From an uncultured Eubacteriales bacterium (lineage in GTDB: Bacteria > Bacillota > Clostridia > Oscillospirales > Acutalibacteraceae): DNA of 5,198 nucleotides. Positions 4,103 to 5,198 of the stretch are shown here, piece by piece (within the stretch, counting starts at the first letter, position 1; each line of letters starts with the position of its first letter). Under the pieces are notes generated by a model. The model was not told the origin of the DNA. It was given only the letters and a program-made list of their open reading frames with translations, and did not search any database. A program made the position numbers and the translations under genes. The stretch is from the NCBI GenBank assembly GCA_900319615.1, contig ONPE01000112.1, positions 1 to 5,198 of the forward strand, read 5' to 3'.

Positions 4103-5198
4103 ATGTCAGAGAACTTTTGGAATGAATTCGATAAAGATAACGAGAAGGAAGTCACAGAGAGACTTATCAACAGCGAGACCCCCGAGGAAAGTGCTCCTCA
4201 GATCGACGCAGCGCCTGCTGACGATGTGATCGAACCGGTACCTCAGTATATCGAGGCGGCTGAGGACGATGTGATCGAATCGGCGCCTCAGTATAACGAG
4301 GCGGACGCGGATCCTCAGAGCGACGCGGCGGATACCGCTCCTCAGTATGACGCGGCGAAGGATAACGGTGTTGATTACAGCTCCTTCCCGTATCGCGAGC
4401 CGGATCCCGGCCCCGTACAGAACCGCAACATCTACTCGAACTCCTACGGCTCTTATCAGCCGGCTCAGCCAAAGCCCTCGTACACCGAGCGCCCGTCAAG
4501 AGATTATCGGGTAGATACACAGGAGCTCCCGTACAACGACGGCTTCTATCACAAGAGCTTCACACAGCCGAACACAGGCGCGCAGAACACCTATAACGCT
4601 CAGCAGAGCACACAGCAGACCGCTGCTGCAGACAACAACAAGCGCAAGAAAGAGAAGAAGAGCGGCGGCATTTCAAAGGGCGGCATGGCAGTCCTGCTGA
4701 TATGCTGCATCCTGTTCTCGGGCGTAGCGGGCTTCGGCGGCAGCCTCCTGGCGATGAGGATGAATCAGGCGCAGTATGAGGACACCGCAAACGACACCAT
4801 GGTCATCCACAAGGTCAACACCGACGCCGTGGTAGCGGATAAGGATCAGCTGCAGGATAAGACTACCGCCGAGATCACCGGCGAGGTGGCGGATACCGTG
4901 GTAGAGATCACCACCGAGATCATGCAGACCAACTCCTTCTACGGCCAGTATATCGCTCAGGGCGCAGGCTCCGGCGTTATCATCAGCGACGACGGCTATA
5001 TCGTCACCAACAACCATGTCATCGACGGCGCAAGCTCGATCAAGGTCACCACACGCTCCGGCGACAGCTATGACGCTACCCTTATCGGTACCGATCCCGA
5101 GGTGGACGTCGCGCTGATCAAGATAAACGCTACAGGTCTTACCAAGGCTGTCTTCGGTAACTCTGACGACCTCACCGTTGGCGATAAGGCTGTCATCA
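4103..5198 (+). CDS. Membrane-anchored HtrA/DegP-like serine protease (3' truncated by window end)
   Basis: The frame is open from the ATG to the window edge: 365 codons with no stop. Residues 1-30 are charged; 31-87 are an acidic PQ[YI] repeat region; 88-179 are rich in Pro, Tyr, Gln, Asn and Ser and look disordered. A basic patch (K180-K186, KRKKEKK) precedes one hydrophobic helix (about 195-217). The positive-inside rule then puts about 190 residues in the cytoplasm and the protease outside. The trypsin-like domain starts near 255. GAGSGVIISDDGYIVTNNHV holds catalytic His305, and EVDVALIKI holds Asp335. The catalytic Ser (GNSGGP motif) and any C-terminal PDZ domain lie beyond the window. 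HtrA proteases degrade misfolded exported proteins at the cell surface. The gene has its own promoter region with a phased array suited to a stress two-component system. Family assignment is firm; completeness cannot be judged. Confidence 0.93.
   Translation, partial: MSENFWNEFDKDNEKEVTERLINSETPEESAPQIDAAPADDVIEPVPQYIEAAEDDVIESAPQYNEADADPQSDAADTAPQYDAAKDNGVDYSSFPYREPDPGPVQNRNIYSNSYGSYQPAQPKPSYTERPSRDYRVDTQELPYNDGFYHKSFTQPNTGAQNTYNAQQSTQQTAAADNNKRKKEKKSGGISKGGMAVLLICCILFSGVAGFGGSLLAMRMNQAQYEDTANDTMVIHKVNTDAVVADKDQLQDKTTAEITGEVADTVVEITTEIMQTNSFYGQYIAQGAGSGVIISDDGYIVTNNHVIDGASSIKVTTRSGDSYDATLIGTDPEVDVALIKINATGLTKAVFGNSDDLTVGDKAVI
4193..4363 (+). repeat. In-frame acidic repeats in the cytoplasmic N-terminus of the HtrA-like protein
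   Basis: Residues 31-87 divide into five units that each begin with x-PQ: lengths 15, 15, 9, 9 and 9 residues. The first two share DDVIE, encoded by the same 15 nt (GACGATGTGATCGAA at 4220-4234 and 4265-4279), exactly 45 bp apart. The 9-residue units read like APQYNEADA and APQYDAAKD, as if the DDVIE part had been lost. Identical codons imply recent duplication by slippage or unequal recombination, so copy number may vary between strains. The segment is strongly acidic and probably unstructured. Confidence 0.75.

Noticed and set aside
4167..5017. Minus-strand frames opposite the HtrA-like gene (4167-4520, 4560-4790, 4673-5017)
   Set aside because: They mirror a low-complexity coding region (Arg/Pro/Ser repeats from acidic codons) and lack ribosome sites, while the plus frame is open throughout with HtrA motifs.

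Overview
The window looks like chromosomal DNA of a low-to-moderate GC Gram-positive anaerobe, most likely a gut or rumen clostridium of the Ruminococcus / Oscillospiraceae type. This rests on strong Shine-Dalgarno sites, sigma-A-type -35/-10 promoters in AT-rich spacers, intrinsic terminators with T-tracts, a glycogen branching enzyme, and a membrane-anchored HtrA protease with a long low-complexity cytoplasmic N-terminus. The genus is an inference from style and protein resemblance; no search was run.

Layout. (1) Bases 2-106 are the tail of a plus-strand gene whose C-terminus resembles the Y_phosphatase3 protein tyrosine phosphatases. (2) Bases 107-391 are non-coding and dense in structure: a bidirectional terminator (149-192), a 102-bp element made of two interlocked perfect inverted repeats (196-297), and a separate long stem-loop (327-369). 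(3) glgB, a 632-residue 1,4-alpha-glucan branching enzyme, occupies 392-2290 on the minus strand, with its own near-consensus promoter at 2331-2359. (4) Bases 2360-2472 separate the glgB promoter from a divergent promoter at 2473-2501. They carry three dyads and repeated copies of ATTTGT/ACAAAT, a plausible operator region for one or both genes. (5) A two-gene plus-strand operon follows: a TIM-barrel amidohydrolase (2533-3348) and a GNAT acetyltransferase (3357-3806), 8 nt apart with the second Shine-Dalgarno overlapping the first stop codon, closed by a terminator at 3828-3861. (6) Bases 3949-4014 hold six successive 11-bp units (TTCA-N-A pattern) ending at a TATAAT box. This is the layout expected for an OmpR-family response regulator activating the next gene. 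(7) That gene, from 4103 to the window end, is a truncated HtrA/DegP-like serine protease: acidic repeats, a disordered linker, a basic patch, one membrane helix, and the start of the trypsin-like domain with the His and Asp of the triad.

How the genes relate. No single pathway joins them. glgB serves glycogen synthesis, and no other glg gene is in view. The amidohydrolase and GNAT probably act together because they are translationally coupled, but their substrates cannot be read from sequence. The htrA-like gene is an independent unit, probably induced by envelope or secretion stress. No complete novel defence, mobile or biosynthetic system is visible. The parts most worth checking are the phased 11-bp array, the interlocked repeat element and the ATTTGT cluster.
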